Assembly (NCBI RefSeq): GCF_002091675.1
Contig: NZ_BDAE01000012.1
Coordinates: forward strand, 1-64,000
Origin: Pseudomonas luteola NBRC 103146
GTDB taxonomy: Bacteria; Pseudomonadota; Gammaproteobacteria; Pseudomonadales; Pseudomonadaceae
DNA length: 64,000 bases
Direction of reading: 5' to 3'
The notes under the pieces: model-generated
What the model was told of the DNA's origin: nothing
Databases searched by the model: none
The model's input: the letters and a program-made list of their open reading frames with translations, nothing else
In this document: piece by piece, positions 1 to 9,929 of the stretch
Layout of the letters: each line of letters opens with the position of its first letter
Numbering within the stretch: the stretch's first letter is position 1
Translations under genes and position numbers: made by a program

Positions 1-2
1 TC

Positions 3-824
3 TCTCAACCGGCTTTGAGCCGTCGCATCGATAAACTGGAGGGGGCGCTCGGGGTAAAGCTGTTCGAGCGAACCACACGACGAGTAAGCCTTACCATGGT
101 AGGTCGGGCATTTGCACCGCGGGCCGAACGCCTCCTCAATGACCTGGATGATGCGCTGCTAGGAATAAGCGAAGTGGCTTCCAACCGTACGGGGCGGGTA
201 ACCGTGGCCTGCGTTCCTTCTGCGGCATATTACTTCATGCCAAGTGTTATCGCCCGCTACCATGCTATCTATCCCAAGGTACGCATAAAGCTAATTGACA
301 CCAGTGCCAACAAGGTATCTGCGGCTGTTATCAGCGGTGAGGCTGATCTAGGCCTAAGCTTTTCCGGCAATCTCGATCAGGACGTAGAGTTTGAATGACT
401 GGTACAGGAGTCTTATGTCGCGGCCTGTCGGTGTGATCATGCGCTGGCAGGGAAAAAAGCGGTACGTTGGGATGAGTTCTATCGCTACGACTACATTGTA
501 GTCGACAAGACATCAGGTAATCGTTTTCTGCTGGACCAAGCACTTGCTCATATTGCACCGGAGCGTCTTAGTATTTGTGAGACCCGTCATGTGACGACCA
601 TGCTGGGTATGGTTGAAGCAGGACTTGGCATTGCAGCGGTCCCTGCCATGGCCCTGCCGGCTGGCCATCATCCGGTTCTCACCAGTGTGCCGCTTATTGA
701 TCCGGTTGTGGAACGTCACGTAGGTATTATCAAACGGCGCGGCCGCGCCCTTTCTCCAGCCGCAGCCGCTTTGGAAAAGCTGCTTATCGATATGAAAGCG
801 CAGCCGTCAAACAGGCCGGCTTAA
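3..824 (+). pseudogene. LysR-family regulator, 5' end off the window, in-frame stop
   Basis: The frame enters from the left edge with the usual LysR helix-turn-helix (SQPALSRRIDKLE). It continues into an effector-binding domain that ends at 824. A TGA at 396-398 interrupts it, and the same frame stays open on both sides with no shift. Downstream residues such as LVQESYV and GLGIAAVPAMALP are normal for the family, so this is one gene with a nonsense codon, not two genes. The break falls just after the DLGLSFS strand, so the product would lack the second half of the sensor domain. The last four bases overlap the 3' end of the convergent binding-protein gene. It may have controlled that transport pair, as LysR genes often sit beside their targets. 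A sequencing error at one base would restore it. Confidence 0.85.
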
Positions 825-1597
825 GGTACTGAATCCAACCCCGTCGAGCGGACCTGCTGCTGAACCTCCTTGGATGAGAGGTATTGCAGCAATGCTCTAG
901 CCTCCTCTGGATGCGCTGCGCCTTTGGGAATAGCACCTGCAAAACGGGTAACCGACTGAACCGATTCAGGAATTTTCCCTATAAAGGTTACGCCAGGCAC
1001 AGGCAATAGCTCACTCACCTGTTGAAACCCCAGTTGGTAATCTCCCCTGGCAACCATGGAACCTACCGGATCCTTTTCAATCATCTTTGCCTTCGGTTTT
1101 ACCTGGGTTTCAATACCGAGTTTCTTGAACAGCTGATTTTGAATGTATACACCACTGGCGCTATCAGAATACGCGATAGAGTCGGCCTTCAGCAGTGAGG
1201 CTTTCAGCTTTTCCACGGTATCGATCTCAAGCTTGGGGGAGCCCTTTCGAACCACTGCACCTATACGGGAATCGGCCAGCTCAACTCGAGAGTTCTCCTG
1301 AATCTTGCCCTGTTTGATCAGCTCATCAAGAGCATATCCGACCATGATGACTACATCGGCCTGTTCACCTCTTGCCAGGCGATTTGGAATAGCCTCGGGA
1401 GACTTGCCCATCGAAGGACCGCGGCTCGTTTGTAAAGTATCCCCGCGCTGGGCGGCAAATTCTGGTGCCAACTGTTGATAGGCGGCAGTAAACCCACCGG
1501 ATATCATTACCTTTAGATCTGCTGCCTGAGCCGTTCCCACTAGGCTATATCCCAGCAGAGCTACTGCGAACACACTTCTCTTGATAAATGCCGTCAT
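821..1597 (-). CDS. Periplasmic substrate-binding protein, ModA-like
   Basis: 258 residues with a clear Sec signal peptide (positively charged start, hydrophobic core, cleavage likely after AQA at residue 25). The mature part has the fold pattern of molybdate/sulfate-type solute-binding proteins (SBP_bac_11), including DLKVMISGGFTAAYQ and the ARGEQADVVIM segment. No ABC permease or ATPase lies nearby. The gene instead follows an MFS carrier by 34 bases on the same strand, probably in one transcript. True ModA proteins serve ModBC, so this is better described as an orphan binding protein of unknown ligand, possibly an organic acid given its neighbour. A GAGAA element precedes the ATG. Its 3' end overlaps the LysR pseudogene by four bases. 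Confidence 0.85.
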   Translation of the reverse strand: MTAFIKRSVFAVALLGYSLVGTAQAADLKVMISGGFTAAYQQLAPEFAAQRGDTLQTSRGPSMGKSPEAIPNRLARGEQADVVIMVGYALDELIKQGKIQENSRVELADSRIGAVVRKGSPKLEIDTVEKLKASLLKADSIAYSDSASGVYIQNQLFKKLGIETQVKPKAKMIEKDPVGSMVARGDYQLGFQQVSELLPVPGVTFIGKIPESVQSVTRFAGAIPKGAAHPEEARALLQYLSSKEVQQQVRSTGLDSVP

Positions 1598-1631
1598 GAT
1601 TATTCTCGCTTATAGACGATACAGGGGTGTT

Positions 1632-2927
1632 TCAGGCGGTCTGCAGCTGCAGGGAGCTGCGGCGATACAGGTAGCACGTCGCCAACAGTGCGCAGATAGC
1701 TGCAAAACTCATCCAGTAACCAGGCGCGGCCCTATCGCCCGTCGCTTGGATCAGAGCAGTTGAAATGGCTGGGGTAAATCCTCCAAACACAGCGGTAGCC
1801 AAGCTATATGCCAGCGAAAAGCCTGCCACCCTGACCTCAACCGGCATAATTTCGGTTAACGCAGGAATCATGGCGCCGTTATATAAGCCATAAAGAAACG
1901 ACAGCCACAGCAGAACGCCTAACATAAGCCCAAAGCTGGGCGCATCCGCCAGATATGACAGGGCTGGATACGTGGTCACGATAGCAAGTGCAGTCATCGC
2001 AATGAGTAATGGCTTGCGCCCGAACCTATCGGATAGCGCCCCGCCAATAGGCAGCCAGATAAAATTTGAGACGGCGACGAGCAGCGTTACCAGCAAGCTG
2101 TCCGAGGCACTTAGCTTGAGTACCGTCTTGCCAAACGTAGGCGCATAAACGGTAATCAGATAGAAAGCCGTGGTGGTCATGGCGACCATCAGCATGCCAG
2201 CTACTACTACCGTCCAGTTATCCAGCAGAGTCCTTAAAACCTCGTGCATTGCAGGATGATGACGGCGGGTGTTGAACTCCTGAGTTTCCTCAAGCTTGCG
2301 TCGTAACACGAAGATAAACGGAACGATCAAACAGCCCAGCAGAAACGGGATGCGCCAGCCCCAATCGGCAATTGCAGACTCGGAAAGCCAGTGGTTGAGT
2401 CCAAAACCTAAAGCCGCGGCTACTACGATGGCAACCTGCTGGCTGCCTGACTGCCAACTTGTATAGAACCCCTTTTTACCTGGAGTCGCAATCTCGGCCA
2501 GATAGACCGATACACCACCCAGTTCGGCACCTGCGGAAAAGCCCTGGAGTAGACGGCCAGCTAGCACGAGCAAGGGGGCCCAGAACCCTATGCTGTCATA
2601 ACCCGGCACCAAGACGATCAAGAAGGTCCCGGCAGCCATAATCGAAAGGGTTACGATCAAGCCCTTGCGACGCCCTACCTGATCGATGTATGCACCCAAA
2701 ATTACAGCCCCCAGAGGGCGCATTAGAAAGCCAGCGCCAAAAACTGCAAAGGTCATCATCAGAGAGGCAAATTCGCTGCTAGCTGGAAAGAAGGCCTTGG
2801 CGATATAAGTGGCGTAGAAGCCAAACAGGAAGAAATCAAACTGCTCAAGAAAGTTGCCCGACGTCACGCGGAATATTGCACCAATCTTTGAGCCAGAAGC
2901 GGCACTGTGACCATGAGCAGGAACCAT
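1632..2927 (-). CDS. MFS proton symporter of the citrate/tricarballylate type
   Basis: 431 residues from the ATG at 2927, which has a GGAG element seven bases upstream. The longer frame to 2981 lacks one. The N-terminal region [20 protein letters not shown] and the motif [13 protein letters not shown] are typical of the metabolite:H+ symporter branch, close to tricarballylate carrier TcuC and citrate carrier CitA as I remember them. About twelve membrane helices are visible. The likely role is uptake of a tricarboxylate across the inner membrane. The tricarballylate dehydrogenase genes tcuA and tcuB are not next to it, so the exact substrate is open. It is probably cotranscribed with the following binding protein. 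Confidence 0.88.
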   Translation of the reverse strand: MVPAHGHSAASGSKIGAIFRVTSGNFLEQFDFFLFGFYATYIAKAFFPASSEFASLMMTFAVFGAGFLMRPLGAVILGAYIDQVGRRKGLIVTLSIMAAGTFLIVLVPGYDSIGFWAPLLVLAGRLLQGFSAGAELGGVSVYLAEIATPGKKGFYTSWQSGSQQVAIVVAAALGFGLNHWLSESAIADWGWRIPFLLGCLIVPFIFVLRRKLEETQEFNTRRHHPAMHEVLRTLLDNWTVVVAGMLMVAMTTTAFYLITVYAPTFGKTVLKLSASDSLLVTLLVAVSNFIWLPIGGALSDRFGRKPLLIAMTALAIVTTYPALSYLADAPSFGLMLGVLLWLSFLYGLYNGAMIPALTEIMPVEVRVAGFSLAYSLATAVFGGFTPAISTALIQATGDRAAPGYWMSFAAICALLATCYLYRRSSLQLQTA

Positions 2928-3222
2928 AGAACACTCCACGTCTTGTCTCATATGCAGAAGGCATATGTCTTTTTGTAACAAGAAGAGTGGAGAAAAAATA
3001 TTGATTTGATAAGTGCATATTAGTGATCGACTAATGCGTACACTACATTAATGACATTGCACTGGAGCACACATCTTTAACAGTGCATTACCTGCTAATG
3101 CGATGCGTCAGAGGATCAGAGTGGTAGATAAAGGATAGATAACGAGACGTATCCGCTGACTGCCCCTGATATTTCCTTGGTGGGTACGGACGGCCCTATA
3201 GGACCGTCCTGCGCAGAACCAA
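2928..3222. other. Intergenic region upstream of the MFS gene
   Basis: About 295 bases that should hold the promoter of the MFS/binding-protein pair and the 3' end of the sorbosone dehydrogenase transcript. The stretch 2985-3060 is AT-rich. It contains several LysR-like T-N11-A possibilities, but none is convincing. No gene is seen. Confidence 0.4.
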
Positions 3223-4518
3223 CTACTGCGTCCGCGTCACCCGCCATACGGTGTTAGCCAGATCATCAGCGATGATGAGCGCACCGCGTGGATCGACCGT
3301 TACGCCCACCGGACGGCCACGGGTTTTCCCGTCATCTCCACGGAACCCTGTTGCAAAATCAACAGGATCACCAGACGGGCGTCCGTTGCTGAATGGTACG
3401 AAGACCACCTTGTAACCGACCGGATTCTTTCGGTTCCAGCTGCCGTGCTCGCCAACAAATACGCCATTGGCAAACTTGTCACCCATTTCCGGTATTGAGA
3501 AATCCACACCCAGCGCGGCGACATGGGAGCCCAGCGCGTAATCTGGCGCGATGGCAGAAGCAACCTTTTGCGGATTCTCTGGCTTCACTCGAGGATCGAC
3601 GTTCTTGCCCCAATAACTGTAGGGCCAGCCATAGAATTGGCCCTCACGAACCGAGGTCAGGTAATCCGGAACCAGATCAGGGCCCAGCTCATCCCGTTCG
3701 TTCACCACGGCCCATAATTGCCCCGTCTCCGGCTGAATGGTCAATGCTGTCGGGTTACGCAGACCGGTCGCATAGGGTTTGTGAGCGCCCGTTTCAGCGT
3801 TGACTTGCCAGACCATTGCGCGATCTACCTCGGCTTCCATGCCGCGCTCGGTAATATTGCTGTTGGAGCCGATGCCCACGTAGAGAAAACGACCATCCGG
3901 ACTGACCGCCAGCGATTTGGTCCAGTGATGGTTAATTTCCGCAGGCAGATCGGTAATCTTGGTCGGTGGACCGCTGGCCTTGGTTTGACCATCCACATAG
4001 TCGAAGCGCACCAGCGCATCCTGATTGGCCACGTACAGCTTACCTTCAAACAAAGCCAGACCGTACGGTGCGTTTAGGTTCTCGGCAAAAACCTCTTGAA
4101 TCTCGTAGGTACCGTCACCGTTTGCATCGCGCAGTAATGTAAGGCGATTGCCCCCCTTTACCTTAGTATTGCCTTCCGCCTTGATGACCCCGGCAATAAC
4201 ATCTTTTGGCTTGAGTTTCGCTGCGTTACCGCCCCGGCCTTCCGCCACCAGGATGTCCCCGTTGGGTAGTACAAGGGTTTGCCGTGGGATTTTAAGATCC
4301 GTTGCGATCGCTCTGACGTCGTAACCCTCAGGCACTTTTGGCTTTTTATCGCCCCAGGGTGCTGGATCAGCAATCTTCATACTCGGTAGCAGGCCGCGCT
4401 CGGGATTAGGTAGCTTTGGATCACCACCGTGTGATTGGGTGGCTTCTCCCTCGCCACCGCCACACGCGCTTAGCATTACCGCCATGCTCAGTATCGTCAG
4501 TGCATTCGAATTTCTCAT
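3223..4518 (-). CDS. Sorbosone/soluble aldose dehydrogenase-type lipoprotein
   Basis: 431 residues beginning with a lipoprotein signal. The lipobox LSAC places the acylated cysteine at residue 19, so the protein is anchored in the periplasm. The rest is a six-bladed propeller of the L-sorbosone dehydrogenase / YliI family, which usually bind PQQ. Visible family segments are VLPNGDILVAEG, NAPYGLALFEGKLYVAN, ATGLRNPTALTIQPETGQLW and GEHGSWNR. The likely role is oxidation of a sugar aldehyde to the acid in the periplasm. The start codon overlaps the stop of the upstream membrane protein by four bases, so the two are translationally coupled. The upstream partner may provide anchoring or an electron path. 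The substrate cannot be read from sequence. Confidence 0.85.
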   Translation of the reverse strand: MRNSNALTILSMAVMLSACGGGEGEATQSHGGDPKLPNPERGLLPSMKIADPAPWGDKKPKVPEGYDVRAIATDLKIPRQTLVLPNGDILVAEGRGGNAAKLKPKDVIAGVIKAEGNTKVKGGNRLTLLRDANGDGTYEIQEVFAENLNAPYGLALFEGKLYVANQDALVRFDYVDGQTKASGPPTKITDLPAEINHHWTKSLAVSPDGRFLYVGIGSNSNITERGMEAEVDRAMVWQVNAETGAHKPYATGLRNPTALTIQPETGQLWAVVNERDELGPDLVPDYLTSVREGQFYGWPYSYWGKNVDPRVKPENPQKVASAIAPDYALGSHVAALGVDFSIPEMGDKFANGVFVGEHGSWNRKNPVGYKVVFVPFSNGRPSGDPVDFATGFRGDDGKTRGRPVGVTVDPRGALIIADDLANTVWRVTRTQ

Positions 4519-4943
4519 CTTGCACCTCCTGAGCGCAGGTTGGTCAGGCCGATCCAGGCTGCAACAACGCTAAGCAACGTTACGACAACCGAGAGAGACA
4601 GCCCCATGGGCATCGACGCCCAGGCATCCTTTGCATGCTCGAAGGCATTAACCAGCCCTAGTATCCAGGTAATCAGCAGGAGCAGGAAATACATCAACGG
4701 CCGCCTGCCCTTATGATCAGCGCGGATCAGATTGACCAGCGCGAACAATAGCGCCAGCCCGCAGAAGAGTTCACCTCCGACAATCAGCCAGGACGCAAAG
4801 TTGTTCCACTGGATCTGGTATGTCTTGGAATAGGCAATGTCGCTGAGCAGTGCGCCAAGAAACAGCGGCACGGTTCCGGCAAGCAGTATTGCATGCAGCG
4901 GACCGGGTGTAACTCTATAGGTCGGATGAAGTGCAGTGGTCAC
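4515..4943 (-). CDS. DUF2231-type four-helix membrane protein
   Basis: 142 residues with four hydrophobic helices and the N-terminal PGPLHAILLAGTVPLFLGALLSD pattern of DUF2231 proteins. A GGAGCT element lies just before the ATG. The family often sits beside PQQ or cytochrome-linked periplasmic dehydrogenases, and here it overlaps the sorbosone dehydrogenase gene by four bases. A role as membrane partner of that enzyme is an inference. The family has no proven biochemical function. Confidence 0.8.
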   Translation of the reverse strand: MTTALHPTYRVTPGPLHAILLAGTVPLFLGALLSDIAYSKTYQIQWNNFASWLIVGGELFCGLALLFALVNLIRADHKGRRPLMYFLLLLITWILGLVNAFEHAKDAWASMPMGLSLSVVVTLLSVVAAWIGLTNLRSGGAR

Positions 4944-5468
4944 GGGAGCTCCTTTTCTCTGTTATGTCTTGCAAAAGCCGTATGCAGGTGTACCGGTGGT
5001 CAGGTGCCTGCCGGCGATGCCATAGCAAAGGAACGCAGCGCTTATGTGTTAGTTCACGGCTGCCCATTGAATGAAACATATTGAAACCTCTGAAGGCGCT
5101 CTACGCCGGGGCTTCTGCCGATCCGACCCTTCGACATGCTCCAGCAGAAGGAAGCGACCTATACAACAAGAAGGATGTTCTGCACGGCCTGCTTCATCGC
5201 AAGTTTCGAAACACACATCCTGTAATCAATGGTCGGAAAACGTATGACTATTGCCGGACCTTTCTGTCCTGAAGGCGGTCCGTCTAAAGCGGCCTTGCTG
5301 ACGCAGAAGCGGTGAGCCGCCCGTGACCACTCCTGAATGGGCGTGCCCGTGATCGCTGCGAGCCAGCCCCGTCGGCAAATGGATAACGCATGTATCAGGC
5401 ATGCGCGGCCGTTTTCGAGCGGGTCAAGTCTTGTGGCGAGACGGAACGTCCCAACGATGAGGACTTCC
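4944..5468. other. Divergent promoter region between DUF2231 and paoA
   Basis: 525 bases separating two divergent transcripts. Reading frames here are short and inconsistent. An inverted pair CTTCTGC/GCAGAAG lies near 5110-5150. I recognise no gene, RNA or operator. The long leader on the paoA side leaves room for regulation. Confidence 0.4.
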
Positions 5469-6089
5469 ATGAGCGACTCGATATCCCCCAACCGCCGCAG
5501 CTTTCTTAAGTCTGTGGGTGTATCCAGCCTAGCCGTCGCCTCGGCTCCAGTTTGGGTTCAGGCCATTCAGGCCGCACCTGTCGACGATACCCAGCAACCT
5601 CTACAACCTGGCGAGCAAAGGATCACCCTGAAGGTGAACGGCCAGGCTCACACACTTAATGTTCCTGCTAACGCCATACTGCTTGATGTACTGCGTGACC
5701 GTCTGCAGCTGACCGGTACCAAGAAAGGGTGTGACCACGGTCAATGTGGTGCCTGCACCCTGCATGTGAACGGGACGGCAGTGAATTCCTGCCTGTCGCT
5801 GGCTGCCAGCCATGACGGTGATGAGATCACCACTATTGAAGGTCTAGAAAAAGACGGCAAGCTACATCCGGTCCAGGAAGCTTTCTGGGAACACGACGCT
5901 TATCAGTGTGGCTATTGCACTTCCGGGCAGATCATGAGTGCCGTGGCGATCCTGAATGACCCTTCCATTGGCAGCGACGATTCCAGCGTCCGCGAAGCCA
6001 TGAGCGGCAATATCTGCCGCTGCGGTGCCTACAAAAACATTCTTGCGGCCATACAGTCGGCCCGCGGCAAGGTGAAGGGGGCCAGCTGA
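5469..6089 (+). CDS. paoA: Aldehyde oxidoreductase [2Fe-2S] subunit, Tat-exported
   Basis: 206 residues from the ATG at 5469, chosen because GAGG lies six bases upstream and because it puts the Tat motif NRRSFLK at residues 8-14. It is the small subunit of the xanthine-oxidase-family periplasmic aldehyde oxidoreductase PaoABC (YagTSR). Cluster ligands are visible as C88, C93, C96 and C108, and C147, C150, C183 and C185. The twin-arginine signal exports the whole folded complex, because the other two subunits have none. It passes electrons from the molybdenum centre toward FAD in PaoB. Its TGA shares one base with the start of paoB. Confidence 0.93.
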   Translation: MSDSISPNRRSFLKSVGVSSLAVASAPVWVQAIQAAPVDDTQQPLQPGEQRITLKVNGQAHTLNVPANAILLDVLRDRLQLTGTKKGCDHGQCGACTLHVNGTAVNSCLSLAASHDGDEITTIEGLEKDGKLHPVQEAFWEHDAYQCGYCTSGQIMSAVAILNDPSIGSDDSSVREAMSGNICRCGAYKNILAAIQSARGKVKGAS

Positions 6090-7078
6090 TGCGTAGCTTT
6101 CAATTTGATGGTGCAACCAGCACCGAGCAAGCGCTAAAGGCTGGCCAGTCAGACCAGGCGATGTACCTGGCTGGCGGCACCACGCTCCTTGATCTCGTGA
6201 AGCTTGACGTTATGCAGCCCGAACGGCTGGTGGACATCAACCGTGTAGGCCTCAACAGACTGGAGCGCCAGGACGATGGCAGCGTGCGTATCGGTGCCCT
6301 GGTCACCAATACAACGTTGGCTCAAGACAATTACATTGTCCAGGCCTATCCCGTGCTGTCTCAGGCACTGTTAGCAGGCGCTACGACACAATTACGTAAC
6401 AAGGCCACCACCGCTGGTAACGTCATGCAACGGGTGCGCTGCCACTACTTTCGCGACAACGTTTCGCCCTGCAACAAGCGCAAGCCCGGCAGCGGTTGCT
6501 CGGCGATCGAGGGTGACCATCGCTCGGTCCATGCTGTCCTGGGCACCAGCCAGCACTGCATCGCCATGCATCCATCTGACATGTGCGTGGCGATGGCGGC
6601 TATTGGTGCGACTGTTCATGTACAAGGTCCCAAGGGTGAGCGGACGATCGACTTCCTCGATTTCCATCTGCTGCCCGGTGATACCCCCGAACGTGAACAC
6701 GCCCTCGCTCCTGGCGAACTGATTACTGACATCACGCTTGCACCACCACTGGCCAACAGCCGTTCGGGCTACCTGAAACTGCGCGATCGCGCCTCCTATC
6801 AGTTCGCGCTGGCGTCGAGCGCTGTCATCGTGCAGATGCAGGGTGATCGCATCACCGACGCGCGTATTGCGCTGGGAGGCGTCGGCACCAAGCCCTGGCG
6901 AGCCCATGAAGCGGAACAGTCATTACGCGGTCAGCCCGCCAATGACGAGACCTTCCGCCGTGCAGCGCAGCTAGCGCTACAGGGTGCCACGCCTTATCGG
7001 CACAACGCCTACAAAATTCCCCTGGCTCAGCAGGCCATCGTACGTAACCTGCAGACACTTACCGGAGGTATGGCATGA
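6089..7078 (+). CDS. paoB: Aldehyde oxidoreductase FAD/[4Fe-4S] subunit
   Basis: 329 residues. The FAD-binding segment GGTTLLDLVKLDV (residues 29-41) and TAGNVMQR are characteristic. The insertion carrying C118, C128, C137 and C157 is the extra [4Fe-4S] cluster that distinguishes PaoB from other FAD subunits of the family. The CO-dehydrogenase flavoprotein C-terminal domain follows. It should collect electrons from PaoA and hand them to an acceptor. It is coupled to both neighbours, with a one-base overlap upstream and a four-base overlap downstream. Confidence 0.93.
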   Translation: MRSFQFDGATSTEQALKAGQSDQAMYLAGGTTLLDLVKLDVMQPERLVDINRVGLNRLERQDDGSVRIGALVTNTTLAQDNYIVQAYPVLSQALLAGATTQLRNKATTAGNVMQRVRCHYFRDNVSPCNKRKPGSGCSAIEGDHRSVHAVLGTSQHCIAMHPSDMCVAMAAIGATVHVQGPKGERTIDFLDFHLLPGDTPEREHALAPGELITDITLAPPLANSRSGYLKLRDRASYQFALASSAVIVQMQGDRITDARIALGGVGTKPWRAHEAEQSLRGQPANDETFRRAAQLALQGATPYRHNAYKIPLAQQAIVRNLQTLTGGMA

Positions 7079-9300
7079 ACGACATCATCGGCGCGGGTCC
7101 CAGGCGAGTCGACGGGCGACTCAAGGTCACCGGCCATGCCCAATACACTGCCGATCATGGACTTAAACGCATGGCGTATGCCTATGGCGTCTACAGCACC
7201 ATCGCCAGCGGCCGTGTCACCCGTATCGATACCGATGAGGCTCAGCGCATGCCGGGCGTACTCGGGATCTTCCACCACGGCCATTTCACTGAACTCTATC
7301 GCCCACCCAAGATGAAGCTGAACCCAGCTAAGATTGACCGGCTTGTGAAGGTTGATGAAAGCCGTCTGCCGTTCGAGGACGACCGCGTTTATTACGCCGG
7401 TCAGTTCGTGGCCATGGTGGTAGCCGACTCCTTTGAACAAGCCCGCGCAGCGGCCTACAGGGTCAAGGTTGAGTATAAGGAAGAGCCCGCCTTAGCCACA
7501 CTCGCGCAAGCAAAAAAGGAGCAGTCGCCCAAAACTGCCGGCTCGGATTACTCACGCGGAGACCCACAGGCTAGTTTTGACAAGGCAGCCCATCGCATCG
7601 ATTTCACGTATACCACACCTGTCGAAACCCATAACCCAATGGAGATGCACGCCACGACCGCCTATTGGGAAGGTGATCGATTATTCGTGTATGAATCCAC
7701 GCAGTCGGTAATCGTGCACCGCAACACCTTAGCCCGTATCTTTGGTTTGAGTCCAGACAAGGTTGAACTGCAATCGCCCTTTATAGGTTCGGGCTTTGGC
7801 AGCAAGCTCTGGGCGTGGCCGCACTCCCCTGCCACTTGCGCTGTCGCGCGACTTGTAGGTCGTCCCGTACAGTTTGTGGTGCCACGTCCACAGATGTTTA
7901 CTACCACCGGCCATCGTCCAGCCACCGAGCAACGACTGCGGCTCGCCACGGACGACCAGGGAAAGCTACTGTCGGTACGACATGAATCGGTCAACAGCAC
8001 GTCCTTTACTGACCAGAACACCGAGAGCTGCGGTAGCGTGACCAAGAGTCTCTATAGCTGCGCTAACTTGGCTGTTACCCATGCGACCTTGCAGGTCAAC
8101 CACGGTACGCCTACGTCCATGCGTGCACCGGGCGCTGCACCGGGTCTGTTCGCACTGGAGTCAGCCATGGATGAAATGGCGGAGGCCATTGGCATGGACC
8201 CGCTGGCATTTCGCAAACTCAATGCTTCGACTCGGGACGAAAGCAAAGACATGCCTTGGTCCAGTAATCACCTTCAGGAAGCCTTCGAGAAGGCCGCAGC
8301 CAAATTTGGTTGGGACAAGCGAACCCCAGAACCCGGCTCGATGCGAGACGGCCATGAGGTAATCGGCTATGGCCTGGCGGCCTGTAACTGGGATGCCATG
8401 CGCTGCGCCTGTGAGGCCCGAGTATCACTGCGTGCCGATGGGACGGCTTACGTCACTTGTGGCGCGCAGGATATCGGGACCGGCACCTATACCATCGTTG
8501 CCCAGGCCGTGAGCAAGATCACCGGCCTGCCACTGGAAAAGATCACTGTACAGTTGGGTGACTCATCCTTTCCGCCCGGCCCCGTTTCTGGCGGCTCCTG
8601 GGCAACCGCCAGCGTTCTACCCGCCGTGGCGGAGGCTACCCGGGACGCTATTGAGCAACTAAAGAGCTTTGCTATAGAGGACGGGCCATTCAAGGGTGCC
8701 GACCCCAAAGCCTTGGAGTTCGCTAATGGCCGGCTGGTCAAGGATGGCGAAGCGCTGGATTTTGCCCACCTGCTTACCACACGGCGTTTGAGCAGTGCGG
8801 AAGGCGAAGCCCGAACCGAGACAGCGGATAAAAGTGATGTTTCGATCCGCTCCTTTGGTGCTCATTTCGTGGAAGTACGGTGGGACCCGGGTATCTCTCG
8901 TCTGCGTGTATCGCGGGTGGTCAGTGCGATAGATGTCGGGCAGGTCATCAACGCCAAAGCCGCCGCGAATCAGGTGGAGGGTGCGATCGTAATGGCTATT
9001 GGCATGGCAATGTTCGAGGCTACCAGTTACGACGAGCGCAACGCCATGCCCACCAACAATGACTACGCCGAGTACATGGTGCCGGTACATGCCGACCAGC
9101 CGCCGGAACTGGACGTGGTACTGCTTGATTATCCTGACTATGCCCTCAACGAGTTTGGTGCTCGCGGTATCGGTGAAATTGGTATTACAGGGTTGGCGGC
9201 TGCCATTGCCAACGCGGTGTATCACGCTACCGGCAAACGCATCCGCGACTTGCCGATCACGCTGGACAAGCTGATGGATGAGGTTCCCCAGGCTGTATGA
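7075..9300 (+). CDS. paoC: Aldehyde oxidoreductase molybdenum-binding subunit
   Basis: 741 residues, close to E. coli PaoC. It begins with the aldehyde oxidase a/b hammerhead domain and continues with the molybdopterin-cytosine-dinucleotide-binding domain. The motif GARGIGEIGITG places the expected catalytic glutamate at residue 701. Family segments such as GSGFGSKLW, MRAPGAAPGLFALE and GSWATASVLPA bind the cofactor. It oxidises aromatic and other aldehydes to acids in the periplasm. The chaperone PaoD, which inserts the sulfurated cofactor, is not downstream. It must be supplied from elsewhere if the enzyme is active. No terminator with a T-run follows. Confidence 0.93.
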   Translation: MNDIIGAGPRRVDGRLKVTGHAQYTADHGLKRMAYAYGVYSTIASGRVTRIDTDEAQRMPGVLGIFHHGHFTELYRPPKMKLNPAKIDRLVKVDESRLPFEDDRVYYAGQFVAMVVADSFEQARAAAYRVKVEYKEEPALATLAQAKKEQSPKTAGSDYSRGDPQASFDKAAHRIDFTYTTPVETHNPMEMHATTAYWEGDRLFVYESTQSVIVHRNTLARIFGLSPDKVELQSPFIGSGFGSKLWAWPHSPATCAVARLVGRPVQFVVPRPQMFTTTGHRPATEQRLRLATDDQGKLLSVRHESVNSTSFTDQNTESCGSVTKSLYSCANLAVTHATLQVNHGTPTSMRAPGAAPGLFALESAMDEMAEAIGMDPLAFRKLNASTRDESKDMPWSSNHLQEAFEKAAAKFGWDKRTPEPGSMRDGHEVIGYGLAACNWDAMRCACEARVSLRADGTAYVTCGAQDIGTGTYTIVAQAVSKITGLPLEKITVQLGDSSFPPGPVSGGSWATASVLPAVAEATRDAIEQLKSFAIEDGPFKGADPKALEFANGRLVKDGEALDFAHLLTTRRLSSAEGEARTETADKSDVSIRSFGAHFVEVRWDPGISRLRVSRVVSAIDVGQVINAKAAANQVEGAIVMAIGMAMFEATSYDERNAMPTNNDYAEYMVPVHADQPPELDVVLLDYPDYALNEFGARGIGEIGITGLAAAIANAVYHATGKRIRDLPITLDKLMDEVPQAV

Positions 9301-9929
9301 GTCGCCGCGGCCCAGGGATGGGCGCCGGGGTTACGAAATAAGATATTTCCTGTACGCAGTCGGATCAGCTCTTGCCATCAATACCAAAAACCTTCTATCT
9401 CGTACCCGTTAAGGTGGTAATAAATAGGCGGCATTCTTTATCATCAGTGCGCACGGCTCTCTGGCGAGACAATCAAACTTTACCTTAGACTCACGTCTTA
9501 CTAAAGCTATGTGCAATCATTGCTGAAAGTATGCGATACACCGCGGTTGCTTTTAAGGTAGTCTTAGACCATAGGCTTTAAATAGACGACTCCGCGCCCT
9601 ACTTGATGATGTTATTTTTGCCTAAAAATAACTAATCTACCCTGATAACACACTATCGACTTCAAAGCAGCTGGGAAACAGTAGCAGGCGCTATTGAGTA
9701 ATCAGCTGTCGCCTGAAACGGGTCGCTGATCCGTGTTTTAGTGACTTGCTTCAAAAAGATGTTCATTAATCAGGTGAGCAAGCCGGTTACTTAAGTTTGA
9801 ACGCCTATACTTTTGACCACATTAATCGCGTAGACTAGCACCAGCTTCTTATTATATTTTAAGTCATCCAGACGTGCCGGCTAAGGCGTATCCGGGTGAA
9901 ACTTTCACATCATAAACGTTAAGGTATTT
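9301..9929. other. 629-base intergenic region before mvaT
   Basis: AT-rich and with no coding frame I can support. A nine-base inverted repeat GTTATTTTT (9611-9619) and AAAAATAAC (9624-9632) forms an AT-rich hairpin. The region should contain the mvaT promoter and long leader. MvaT-family genes are often autoregulated through AT-rich DNA, so binding here is plausible but inferred. Confidence 0.4.
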
